A stretch of DNA of 64,000 bases from Arthrobacter sp. ATA002 (GTDB lineage Bacteria > Actinomycetota > Actinomycetes > Actinomycetales > Micrococcaceae). Shown here piece after piece: positions 31,481-40,921 of the stretch. The stretch's first letter is position 1; the number at the start of each line of letters is the position of its first letter. The DNA is taken from positions 1,798,001-1,862,000 of the forward strand of contig NZ_CP114015.1 of the NCBI RefSeq assembly GCF_026898095.1, written 5' to 3'. The notes under the pieces were generated by a model. It searched no databases. It worked only from the letters and a program-made list of their open reading frames with translations, and was not told where the DNA came from. The position numbers and the translations under genes are program-made.

Positions 31481-32654
31481 ATGACGTCACTGAACGACAT
31501 CCTCCCCGCCCTTGCCGCCCTGGAAATCGAGGTCCCCTCCTGGGCCTACGGCAATTCCGGTACCAGGTTCAAGGTGTTTGCCACCCCCGGAACCCCGCGC
31601 AGCGTCCACGAAAAGATCGCCGACGCGGCGAAGGTTAACGAGCTGACCGGGCTGGCCCCCGCCGTCGCCCTGCATATTCCCTGGGACGCGGTGGACGACT
31701 ATGCGGAGCTGGCGACATTCGCCAAGGAACACAACATTGTCCTGGGCACCGTAAACAGCAACACGTTCCAGGACGACGAATACAAGTTCGGCAGCCTGAC
31801 CCACAGCAACCCGGCCGTGCGGCAGAAGGCCGTTGACCATATGTATGAGTGCATTGAGGTCATGCACCAGACCGGATCCAGGACCTGAAGATCTGGCTGG
31901 CCGACGGTACCAACTATCCGGGGCAGGGCAACATGCGCTCGCGGCAGGACTGGCTGGCGGACTCGCTGCGCAAGGTGTACGACCGCCTCGGCGAGGACCA
32001 GCGGATGGTCCTCGAATACAAGTTCTTCGAGCCGGCTTTCTACCACACCGATGTTCCCGACTGGGGCACCTCCTACGCCCACACCCTCGCCCTGGGCGGG
32101 AAGGCACTGGTGTGCCTGGACACCGGCCACCACGCGCCGGGCACCAACATCGAATTTATCGTTGCCCAGCTGCTGCGCCTGGGCAAGCTTGGCTCGTTCG
32201 ACTTCAACTCCCGGTTCTACGCGGACGATGACCTGATTGTCGGCGCCGCCGACCCGTTCCAGCTCTTTCGGATCCTGTTCGAAGTGGTCCGCGGCGGCGG
32301 GCTCGGCCCGGACAGCGGAGTCTCCCTGATGCTGGACCAGTGCCACAACCTCGAAGAGAAGATTCCCGGCCAGATCCGTTCCGTGCTCAACGTGCAGGAA
32401 ATGACGGCCCGCGCCCTGCTGGTCGACACTGATGCCCTGGAGGCGGCGCAGACCTCCGGCGATGTCCTCGGCGCGAACGCCGTCTTCATGGATGCCTTTT
32501 ACACCGATGTGCGTCCGGGCCTGGCGCAGTGGCGCGAGTCCCGCGGACTGCCTGCGGACCCGGTGGCCGCCTACGCTGCCAGTGGCTATCAGGAGACGAT
32601 CAACACCGAACGCCGGGGCGGCCGGCAGGCCGGATGGGGAGCCCAAGGAAATGA
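31481..32654 (+). CDS. rhaI: L-rhamnose isomerase (two frame breaks)
   Basis: Converts L-rhamnose to L-rhamnulose, 391 residues after repair, of the RhaI type found in actinobacteria. TIM-barrel landmarks: HIPWDAVDD, TVNSNTFQDDEYKFGSL, VLEYKFFEPAFYHTDVPDWG, CLDTGHHAPGTNIEF, FDFNSRFYADDDL. One base is missing near 31880 (QTGS|KDLKIWLADG). A second is probably missing near 32643, after which the frame ends in TGA overlapping the next ATG. Without it the frame runs into the aldolase gene. First gene of the coupled rhaI-rhaEW-rhaB operon. Confidence 0.92.
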
Positions 32655-34687
32655 CCAACGAAACTGTCAGCGCGCTGATTGCACGCTCCAACCGTCTGGG
32701 GGCCGACAAGCGCAACACCAACTACGCCGGCGGCAACACGTCCGCCAAAGGCTTCGATGCTGACCCGGTCACCGGCGACAACGTGGAACTGCTCTGGGTC
32801 AAGGGCTCCGGCGGTGACCTGGGCACCCTGAAGGAATCCGGGCTGGCCGTCCTGCGGCTGGACCGCATGCGCGCCTTGGTGAACACCTACCCCGGCGTGG
32901 ACCGCGAAGATGAAATGGTGGCTGCCTTTGACTACTGTCTCCACGGCAAGGGCGGAGCGGCGCCCTCGATTGACACCGCCATGCACGGCCTTGTTGACGC
33001 CGCACACGTGGACCATCTGCATCCGGATTCCGGCATTGCGATTGCGACGGCGGCCGACGGTGAAGCCCTGACGCAGAAGATCTTCGGCTCCAAGGTTCTC
33101 TGGATGCCCTGGCGCTGCCCGGGCTTCCAGCTCGGCCTGGACATTGCCGCCATCAAGGAGGTCAATCCCCAGGCCGTCGGCACCATTCTGGGCGGCCACG
33201 GCATCACCGCCTGGGGTGCCACTTCCGAAGAAGCCGAAGCCAACTCGCTGTGGATCATCGAAACCGCCGAAGCCTACATTGCCGCCAACGGCCGCAAGGA
33301 CCCGTTCGGCCCCGTGCTGCCGGGCTATGCGCCGCTGCCCGAAGCGCAGCGGCGTGTGAAGGCTGCCGCGCTGGCTCCGGTGATCCGCGGTCTGGCCTCC
33401 ACTGACAGGCAGCAGGTGGGGCACTTTACCGACGACGCTGCCGTCCTGGACTTCCTGGAGCGCGCCGAACATCCGCGCCTGGGCGCCCTGGGCACCTCAT
33501 GCCCGGACCACTTCCTGCGCACCAAGGTCAAGCCGCTGATCCTGGACCTGCCCCCCGGCGCCTCCGTGGGGGACAGCATTGTCCGGCTGAAGGAACTGCA
33601 CGACCAGTACCGCGCGGATTACCAGGCCTACTATGACCGCCACAGCACCGACGAGTCCCCGGCCATCCGCGGCGCCGACCCCGCCGTGGTCCTGGTGCCC
33701 GGCGTGGGCATGTTCACGTACGGCGCCAACAAGCAGACCGCCCGGGTGGCCGGCGAGTTCTACCTCAACGCCATCAACGTGATGCGCGGCGCGGAGTCCA
33801 TTTCCACCTATGCCCCGATCGGGGAAGCCGAGAAGTTCCGGATCGAATACTGGGCGCTGGAGGAAGCCAAACTGGCCCGCATGCCCAAGCCGAAGTCCCA
33901 CGCCACCCGCATTGCGCTGGTGACCGGAGCGGCGTCGGGCATCGGCAAGGCCATCGCCACCCGGCTTGCCGCCGAGGGCGCCTGCGTGGTCATCGCCGAC
34001 CTGAACCTGGAGAGCGCCGAAGCCGCGGCCGCGGAACTGGGCGGTCCCGACGCCGCCGTCGGCGTGCAGGCCGATGTGACGGACGAGGCGCAGGTGCAGG
34101 CGGCAGTCGACGCCACCGTCCTGGCCTTCGGCGGGCTGGACCTGGTGGTCAATAACGCCGGCCTGTCCATCTCCAAGCCGCTGCTGGAAACCAGTGAAAA
34201 GGACTGGGACCTGCAGCACGACGTCATGGCCAAGGGATCCTTCCTCGTCTCCAAGGCCGCGGCCAAGGTCCTGATCGACCAGGAGATGGGCGGCGACATC
34301 ATCTACATTTCCTCCAAGAACTCCGTCTTCGCCGGACCAAACAACATTGCCTACTCCGCCACCAAGGCCGACCAGGCGCACCAGGTGCGCCTGCTGGCCG
34401 CCGAGCTGGGGGAGTACGGCGTGAAGGTCAACGGCATCAATCCCGACGGCGTGGTCCGCGGGTCCGGCATCTTTGCCGGCGGCTGGGGTGCCAAACGTGC
34501 CGCTGTCTACGGCGTTCCCGAGGAGGAACTGGGTAAGTTCTACGCCCAGCGCACCCTGCTCAAGCGCGAAGTCCTGCCGGAGAACGTGGCCAATGCGGTG
34601 GCCGTGCTGACCGGCGCGGACCTCTCGCACACCACGGGACTGCACATTCCGGTTGACGCCGGCGTGGCGGCGGCTTTCCTGCGATGA
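32651..34687 (+). CDS. rhaEW: Bifunctional rhamnulose-1-phosphate aldolase / short-chain dehydrogenase
   Basis: Two-domain enzyme of 678 residues. The N-terminal class II aldolase domain (about 1-410) carries the metal-binding histidines at H119-V-D-H122-L-H124 and GGHG. The C-terminal SDR domain has TGAASGIG at 425-432 and catalytic Tyr568/Lys572, ending in a GLHIPVDAG motif. Known RhaEW-type fusions cleave L-rhamnulose-1-P to DHAP and L-lactaldehyde and oxidise the lactaldehyde. Frame intact. ATGA overlap with both neighbours implies coupled translation. Confidence 0.93.
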   Translation: MTNETVSALIARSNRLGADKRNTNYAGGNTSAKGFDADPVTGDNVELLWVKGSGGDLGTLKESGLAVLRLDRMRALVNTYPGVDREDEMVAAFDYCLHGKGGAAPSIDTAMHGLVDAAHVDHLHPDSGIAIATAADGEALTQKIFGSKVLWMPWRCPGFQLGLDIAAIKEVNPQAVGTILGGHGITAWGATSEEAEANSLWIIETAEAYIAANGRKDPFGPVLPGYAPLPEAQRRVKAAALAPVIRGLASTDRQQVGHFTDDAAVLDFLERAEHPRLGALGTSCPDHFLRTKVKPLILDLPPGASVGDSIVRLKELHDQYRADYQAYYDRHSTDESPAIRGADPAVVLVPGVGMFTYGANKQTARVAGEFYLNAINVMRGAESISTYAPIGEAEKFRIEYWALEEAKLARMPKPKSHATRIALVTGAASGIGKAIATRLAAEGACVVIADLNLESAEAAAAELGGPDAAVGVQADVTDEAQVQAAVDATVLAFGGLDLVVNNAGLSISKPLLETSEKDWDLQHDVMAKGSFLVSKAAAKVLIDQEMGGDIIYISSKNSVFAGPNNIAYSATKADQAHQVRLLAAELGEYGVKVNGINPDGVVRGSGIFAGGWGAKRAAVYGVPEEELGKFYAQRTLLKREVLPENVANAVAVLTGADLSHTTGLHIPVDAGVAAAFLR

Positions 34688-36251
34688 GTGCGGACACGCC
34701 GGGTGGGCCCAGGATGCCTCGCACGGCGGGGGGCCTGGGACCGCGGATACGCCTGGCGCGGCCGGGGAGTTCGCCGGCGTGTTTGCCGCCGTCGATGTTG
34801 GCGCCTCCTCCGGCCGGGTCATCCTCGGCCGGATGGGCGCCGGCGGACCCGCACTGGAAACGGTGCACCGTTTCCCCAACGGGGTGCGGGACATCGACGG
34901 TGCGCTGCGCTGGGATGTGCGCGGCATTTTCGAGGAAGTCCTCACCGGCCTGTCACTGGCTGCGGTACGCGCCGCCGAAGGGGGCGAGCGGATTCTTAGC
35001 ATCGGGATCGACACCTGGGCGGTGGACTACGCCCTGATCGACGCCGACGGCGCGATGGCGGCGCTGCCGCACAGTTACCGCGACAGCCGCACCGCCGCCG
35101 TCGTGCCCAAAGTCCATGAAAAGGTGAACGAAGCGCAGCTGTACGCCGTCACCGGCCTGCAGTTCCTGCCCTTTAATTCGGTGTACCAACTGGCCTGTGA
35201 GCCGAACCTTGCCGGCCGGCAGGCACTGCTGGTTCCCGATCTGCTGGCGTTTTGGCTGACCGGGGAACGGCGCACCGAGGAAACCAACGCCTCCACCACC
35301 GGTCTCTTTGATGCGGTGGCGGGGGAGTGGGCTGCTGAATTCCTTTCCGTCCTGGGGCTGCCGGAGAAACTGTTCCCGGAGCTGGTGGCACCGGGAGAGA
35401 CAGTGGGGGGACTGCTGCCGGTGGTGGCTGCGCGCACCGGACTGCCCGCCGGTACTCCGGTGGTGGCCGTGGGCTCGCATGACACCGCTTCGGCGGTGGC
35501 GGCGGTTCCGGCGCTGGAACCGAACTTCGCGTTCATTTCCTCCGGCACCTGGTCGCTGGCCGGAATTGAGCTGGCACATCCGGTGCTGACCGGGGCCAGC
35601 CGGGACGCCAACTTCACGAATGAGCGCGGCGTGGATTCCACCATCCGCTACCTGCGCAATGTCGGCGGGCTGTGGCTGCTGAGTGAATCCCTGCGGGTTT
35701 GGGAAGCGGACGGGGCGAGCCTCCAGCTGCCGGATTTGCTGGCAGCGGCAGCCCTGCTGCCGGCCGGCGGGCCGGAGATTGACGTGGACTCCGACGGGTT
35801 TATTGCCCCGGGGGAGATGCCGGACCGGATCCGCGCCGCCGTGCATGCTGCCGGCGGGTCGCTGCCGGAGGATCCGGCCGCCGTTGCCCGCTGTATCCTG
35901 GATTCCCTGGCGGCGGCCTACGCCCGCACGCTGCGTGCTGCCGCCGAGCTCTCGGGCCGGCGGATCGACGTCGTGCACATCGTCGGCGGCGGCTCCCAGA
36001 ACGCCCTGCTGTGTCAACTCACCGCGGATGCCACCGGCCTGCCGGTGGTCGCCGGACCGGTCGAAGCGACAGCGCTGGGCAACGTCCTGGTCCAGGCGCG
36101 GGCCGCCGGCGCGGTCTCCGGTTCCCTTTCCGGCCTGCGGGAACTGGTGGCACGGAGTTCCGCCACGGTGGCCTATCAGCCGGCCGGCGGTGCGAGCCCC
36201 ACCATCCGTTCGCTCTCGTCCCAGAGCCGGGCGGACAGCGCGGCGTCGTAG
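34684..36251 (+). CDS. rhaB: Rhamnulokinase (frame broken near 34715)
   Basis: FGGY-family kinase phosphorylating L-rhamnulose, about 522 residues. Actin-fold motifs: AAVDVGASSGRVILG, GIDTWAVDYALID, VGSHDTASAVAAVP, FISSGTWSLAGIE and HIVGGGSQNALLCQ. ATG 34684 overlaps the rhaEW stop, but the kinase frame joins only after a missing base in the G-rich stretch near 34705-34730. The first 20-30 residues are therefore uncertain. The last 25 codons are antisense to the convergent SDR (76-bp overlap). Confidence 0.9.
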
Positions 36252-37012
36252 GCATCCTTGTTGGCCTTCGAAATCTTGGACTTGTAGTAATACTTGCCGG
36301 AGTGCCAGGCCTGCCCGGGAGCTGACGTGGCCAGCCACACCAATGTTTGGGCCCCCTGCTCCGGGGAGATCAGGAACTTGTTCAGTGCAGTCCGGTACAT
36401 CACCCGCATCAAGCTCGAGGATTCCGACGCGAACGATGTGGCGACGGCGCCGGGGTGAAAGGCAGCGGTGGAAATTCCCTGTGCCCCGTACCTGGCATCC
36501 AATTCCCGGGTGAAGAGAATGTTTGCCAGCTTGGCGTTCCCATAGGCCCGGTTTGGCGTGTATTTGCGGCGGGCTTCCAGATCGTCAATGTCGAAGTGCG
36601 CAAAGATGCTGTTGGCCACGCTCGAGGTGTTGATGACGCTCGCCCTGGATTCCACCAGCCGGTCCAGCAGCAGGTTGGTCAACAGAAACGGTGCCAGGTG
36701 ATTGACCTGCAGCGTCTTCTCATGGCCGTCCACGGTCTCCTCCCGCGGGCCCATGATGCCGCCGGCGTTGTTCGCCAGGACATCAATCCGCGGGTAGCGG
36801 TCCAGCAGGGTGCCGGCCAGGGAGCGTACGTCGTCGAGCCGGGCAAAATCCGCCAGCAGATACTCCGCGTCCAGTTCTTCGGCCACTGCCGCTGTCTTCT
36901 CGCGCGACCGGCCGACGACGACGACCCGGTCACCCAGGCTTCGCAGACTGCGTGCCGCGGCGGCTCCGATGCCGTCGCTCGCTCCGGTAATGACGATCGT
37001 TCGATCTGGCAC
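36176..37012 (-). CDS. Short-chain dehydrogenase/reductase (retinol-dehydrogenase-like)
   Basis: 278-residue SDR from GTG 37012. TGASDGIG cofactor motif, NNAGGIMG, INTSSVANS and catalytic YGNAKLAN are present, and AAFHPGAVATSF follows as in the WW-domain-oxidoreductase/retinol-dehydrogenase-like group. Frame intact. It converges on rhaB with a 76-bp overlap. Not obviously part of rhamnose metabolism. Confidence 0.88.
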   Translation of the reverse strand: MPDRTIVITGASDGIGAAAARSLRSLGDRVVVVGRSREKTAAVAEELDAEYLLADFARLDDVRSLAGTLLDRYPRIDVLANNAGGIMGPREETVDGHEKTLQVNHLAPFLLTNLLLDRLVESRASVINTSSVANSIFAHFDIDDLEARRKYTPNRAYGNAKLANILFTRELDARYGAQGISTAAFHPGAVATSFASESSSLMRVMYRTALNKFLISPEQGAQTLVWLATSAPGQAWHSGKYYYKSKISKANKDAYDAALSARLWDESERMVGLAPPAG

Positions 37013-37146
37013 GTGGCCCCTCTCGGGCAGATGATGGCGGCGGAACCTCCCGGTGGAGGTTCCTCCAAGTATTGCCCGGCGGAGCCGATTCGCCAACGAG
37101 CGTGCGGCGGTTCCCCGGTCAGCGTATCGGCGTAGGCCGGGCCGCT

Positions 37147-37196
37147 GCGTAGGCGGGGCGTTCCGGCGTAGGCGGGGCGTTCCGGCGTAGGCGGGG
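37147..37196. repeat. 19-bp tandem repeat
   Basis: Two perfect copies of GCGTAGGCGGGGCGTTCCG plus a 12-bp third copy, with a degenerate copy just before at about 37130. It lies between the SDR gene and the MFS remnant, in a stretch without genes (37013-37250). Confidence 0.85.
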
Positions 37197-37250
37197 CCGC
37201 TGTGTGGTCGCGGCGCGCAGCGCACCTGGAGCAGGCGGCGGCTTTGACGC

Positions 37251-37722
37251 CTCCTGGAACTGGTGTGTCTGCTCGTGAGCGTGCCGATCGCCGTCGTCGC
37301 CAGTGCCGCCGGCCTGCCCCTGATCCGGGAGAGCAGGGTTCGCGGCAATACCCGCTACAACCTGCCTGGTGCCTTCCTTGTGGTTGCCGGCCTTGCCTCT
37401 CTGGTCTTTGGCTTTGCTCAAGCGGCATTCTGTTCCTGGTGTTTTACTTCCAGATCGTGCCCGGTTATTCGCCGCTGAAGTCGGGCCTGGCGTCGCTGCG
37501 GATGACCCTGCCATGGCTGCCGGTGCCGGTGTGCTGTCCAAGTTCCTGCCCCGCACCGGCGCGCGCCTGCCCATGACCTGGGTCCTGGAAGCCCTGCCGG
37601 GACTGATCCTGCTGGGCTTTGGGATGGCGACGATATTCGTCCCGCTGCAGGACGTTGCCCTCGCTGGAATCGGCGGGCACGACGCCGGTGTTGCCAGTGC
37701 CGCCGTTCACGCACTGCGATAA
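37251..37722 (+). pseudogene. MFS transporter remnant (DHA2/EmrB-QacA type)
   Basis: Three pieces of one major-facilitator protein in three frames: VSVPIAVVASAAGLPLIRESR ... LPGAFLVVAGLASLVFG (about 37270-37430), FLVFYFQIVPGYSPLKSGLASL (about 37430-37500), and SKFLPRTGARLPM ... GFGMATIFVPLQDVALA (about 37540-37720). In intact relatives these motifs are spread over about 400 residues; here they span 155. Internal segments are missing, so repairing single bases cannot restore it. True pseudogene. Confidence 0.8.
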
Positions 37723-37897
37723 GCACACAGTGGGGCATCGTATCTACGACCCGTTCAGGAACGCGGCCGTGTCACCGGTACTCGACCCCAGGCACGCGGC
37801 CACACGGTGTCCCAGCGCGTGACTACGGGGTAGGAAATCCGGGAAAACGGGGCAGGTAGTCCGGTGAAAAAGACGGGTATTTGAACGACCCTGAATC

Positions 37898-37930
37898 GGC
37901 TGTTTTGGGGCTGTTTTGGGGCTGTTTTGG
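37898..37930. repeat. 11-bp tandem repeat upstream of the HNH gene
   Basis: Nearly three copies of CTGTTTTGGGG, 48 bases before the DUF222-HNH start codon. The T4 tracts are unusual for the local base composition. Could influence its promoter; no other signal was seen in 37723-37977. Confidence 0.8.
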
Positions 37931-37977
37931 TCAGTTGGAGAGCCGGAAATGTCAGTGCCGGGTGAAAGCCTGAAGGC

Positions 37978-39779
37978 ATGGATCAGAACGGATCTTTTCC
38001 CGGCGAAGCGGCCGGCAGCGAAGTAACCGGCAGGGCAGGGGCGGCTCCGGGCGCGGCGGCTCAAGCCGCGGCTCCGGGCGCGGCGGCTCAAGCCGATGTT
38101 CCGGGCGCGGCTCAAGCCGCGGCGGTTCATCGCCTGTCGGTCTTCACCGCCGTGCCGGGCGTTTCCGCTGTTGATCCTGCTGCCCCGGTTCCTGCCGCCG
38201 AGTTTGTTGCCCCGGCCCTGTTCCTGCCCTCGATCCTGCGGTGGCAGGCTCCGCCGTCTTCAAGGGATCCCTAACGCTCGAAGCCGCGGAAACGTTCAGC
38301 CAGGACGAGGCCGGAACCGTGTTGACCCGGTTGGATCAGCTCATCCAGTGGGCGCAGGCCCAGCAGGCACGGACCCTGCACCGGATCCACACGTTGTTTC
38401 GTGAGGAGTATGTGCAGGGCACCGGAACCCTTGATCCAGGAATGGCTTTCAGTCTCGCCGCAGAGGAAGCAGCAGCCATCCTGCACCTGCCCACAGGCAC
38501 CGCGGCAGCGCTGATGACCGAAGCCGGAACCCTGTGCACTACCCACACCGCCACCCTCCACACCCTGGATGCGGGGCAGATCAGTTACGGACACGCCCGA
38601 ATCGTGGTGGATCAGTCCCAGAACATACCGTCCGGGCAGCTGCCCGCCTTCGAAGCCGACCTGCTCACCGCAGCGGCCGGACAGACCAGAGCCCAGTTCC
38701 AGGTTCGTGCCCGCCGGCTTCGGGAGAACCACTATCCGCAGACCATCGTGCAGCGCCAGCGCACCGCGTTTGACCGGCGCACGGTGTGGGTGCAGCCCGA
38801 GGACGACGGGATGTCCTGCTTCTCGGCACTGCTGCCGGCGGAAAAAGCCCAAACCTTCTTCCACCACCTCACGAAAGCGGCCCGGGGCGAACAAGCCCAC
38901 GGCGATCCCCGAACGGTGGACCAACTGCGCACGGACATTCTCTCGGACTTGCTGGAGAGCGGAAGCCGTGCCGGCTGTGGCAGCTCCTGCCACCCCGGCG
39001 GCACTGTTGCCGGCCACGGCAATGGTGCTGGTGCTGGTGCTGCTAGGAATGACTTTGACTCCGGTACAGATTCAGGGAAGGCCCGGCACTCCGGCCCACT
39101 GCAGGACAAGCGTTCCCCTGGCGGGAAGGGCCGCGGGCCGAAGAACGGGGCCGTGTGCGGTGGCCATGGTGCCCGGGCCCGGACTGAGATCCTGGTCCTG
39201 GTGACCGCTGAAACCCTTTTCGGTGCGGACGAGCAGCCTGCGGAACTGCACGGGTACGGGCCGATCAGCCCGCAGACCGCGCGCCGGATGGCCCGGGAAG
39301 CGGCTAAATGGACACCGGTGGAGCGGGATCCGGACAGCGGAGACATTCTTCGGGTGGGCCGCAGCCGGAAAGTTCCGGCCGGTCTGAGACGGTATCTGAG
39401 GTTGCGGGATGAAACCTGCCGGTTCCCGGGCTGCCGGACGAACGCGGTGATCTCCGAAATCGACCACACCAAACCCTGGGCCCAGGGCGGGGCCACGGAC
39501 CATGACAATTTGGAGCATTTATGCCGCCGGCACCACCTGTTCAAAACCGAAGGGTTCTGGAAAGCACGGCAACCGAGCCCGGGCGTCATTGAATGGACCT
39601 CACCGGGAGGACGGAACTACCGCACTGAAGCGCACGTCACTCTGGCCCGGGACCGAGGGGAAGCACCGGCTGCCTCCGGCACCGGGGGTATTCCCAGCGG
39701 CGCGGGCGGGGAAGTTCTTGCGGGCCGCATGGTGGGGGCGCCCAGCGAAATGCCGCTTCCTCCGGACCGGGCTCAATGA
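37978..39779 (+). CDS. DUF222 / HNH endonuclease-domain protein (13E12-repeat type; frame broken near 38225)
   Basis: About 600 residues after repair. An Ala/Gly-rich N-terminus (about 15-60, coded by a 27-bp repeat) leads to a DUF222 domain (LDQLIQWAQAQQARTL ... GQISYGHARIVVDQSQ) and a C-terminal HNH nuclease motif, CRFPGCRTNAVISEIDHTKPW...HDNLEHLCRRHH. This family is multi-copy in many actinobacteria; its role is unknown and mobility has been suggested. The frame changes between PALFL and DPAVAGSAVFKG through one missing base. ATG 37978 is tentative. Confidence 0.85.
38041..38094. repeat. 27-bp in-frame repeat in the HNH gene
   Basis: Two perfect 27-bp copies, 38041-38067 and 38068-38094, encode a nine-residue Ala/Pro/Gly/Gln unit. 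A shorter, diverged third copy follows. Confidence 0.85.
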
Positions 39780-39790
39780 GCCCCTGCGGC

Positions 39791-39832
39791 CAGGATCAGG
39801 ATCAGGATCAGGATCAGGATCAGGATCAGGAT
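39791..39832. repeat. Hexanucleotide microsatellite (CAGGAT)7
   Basis: Seven perfect copies of CAGGAT begin 11 bases after the HNH gene stop and are followed by ATGATGATTA. Simple repeats of this length are rare in bacterial chromosomes. It does not lie in a recognised gene. The stretch 39780-40066 holds only repeats. Confidence 0.95.
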
Positions 39833-39913
39833 GATGATTACGGAGGCAACCCACCGCCCTTCTAACCGCTGGGCGAACGCGTGCAGGTGAGCGGCGGTTC
39901 CTCAGGCCGTGTG

Positions 39914-40008
39914 GAGCCCGGAGCCCGGAGCCCGGGGCCTCAGGCCCTGTGGTAGCCCGGAGCCCGAGAGCCCGAGAGCCCGAGAGCCCGAGAGCCCCAG
40001 AGCCCCAA
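39914..40008. repeat. GAGCCCG-type 7-8-bp repeat tract
   Basis: Three copies of GAGCCCG (39914-39934), then from 39961 four perfect and two imperfect copies of AGCCCGAG. Low-complexity spacer between the HNH gene and the convergent SDR. Confidence 0.85.
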
Positions 40009-40066
40009 GCCTGAGAAGCCCGGAACCCCGGAACCCCAAGCCCCGGCGGTCCAAGCACGGAACTGG

Positions 40067-40886
40067 TCAGCGGAATCCGCCGTCGCTGCTCAGCACCTGT
40101 CCGACCATCCAACGGCCCTCATCGCTCACCAGCCAGGCAATGAGGCGTGCCGGATCGTCGGGTTCGCCGAATCGTCCGCCGGGGAAGCGTGAAAGGACCT
40201 CTTCGAGGACTTCGGGAGGACGGTCTGCGGTGTCGGCCTCCAGGTATCCGGTGTTCACGGGACCGGGGTTCACCGTATTGAGGACGATTCCGGCCCGAAT
40301 CAGATCGGCAGCCACTGACGGCGTGATGCCGGCAAGGGCGGCTTTCGACGTGGCGTAGGCGATTTCGTTCTCCATCACACCGCCGTTGATCTGGCCCGAG
40401 GTCATCCAAATAACCCTGCCCCTGGCCGTCCGTCGTGCTGCTCGGCGAAACTTCTGGTGAGCAGCAGGGTGGACCGCGTGTTGACCTGCCAATGAGCATC
40501 CAGTTTCTCGCTGGTCATCTCCGCCAGGGTGCCGTCACCGCCGCTGCGGGCATGATTGCTGATCAGGATGTCCAAATGGCCCAGTGCCGACCCGGCAGCG
40601 TCAATCACCTGAGCGGCTCCGTCGGCCGCTGCCAGATCGGTGCTGCCATGGGCCAGCCGCGCGCCGTCGGCAAGCTGGGCGCGCAGTCCGCCGACGACGT
40701 CGTTCACGTTATCTGCACCCCGGGGCTGCTGCGCATCATGAGGGGAAAAGTGCGCCAAGTACAGGCTGGCACCCATTTGCGCCAGCCGGGAGGCAACGGC
40801 AAAGCCGATGCCCTGCCTGCGGCTGACTCCCGTGACGACGGCAGTCCGGCCGGCAAGCGGAAGGGGGAGCCTGAGTGTGCATTCAT
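40067..40886 (-). CDS. Short-chain dehydrogenase/reductase, FabG-like (two frame breaks)
   Basis: 273-residue SDR after repair: TGVSRRQGIG cofactor motif, ISNHA, IWMTSGQ with the catalytic Ser, YATSK, and VNPGPVNTGY. A G is missing near 40428 (GRPGG|RVIWMTS) and a C probably near 40862, which joins ATG 40886 (GAAGGA ribosome site) to the main frame. It starts 36 bases after the ROK regulator stop, so the two are likely one transcript. Its substrate, and any link to mannoside use, are unknown. Confidence 0.82.
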
Positions 40887-40921
40887 GTTTTCCTTCGGGG
40901 CAGAGATCAGCGGGCAAACAG

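Noticed and set aside
37147..37196. CRISPR or attachment site
   Set aside because: A 19-bp direct tandem without spacers, no integrase, no tRNA gene. It is a simple tandem repeat.
37978..39779. HNH gene as part of a restriction-modification or anti-phage system
   Set aside because: No methylase, helicase or other defence gene lies near it, and DUF222-HNH proteins are widespread multi-copy genes without an established defence role.
39791..40008. CRISPR array
   Set aside because: Repeats of 6-8 bp stand head to tail with no spacers and no cas genes nearby.
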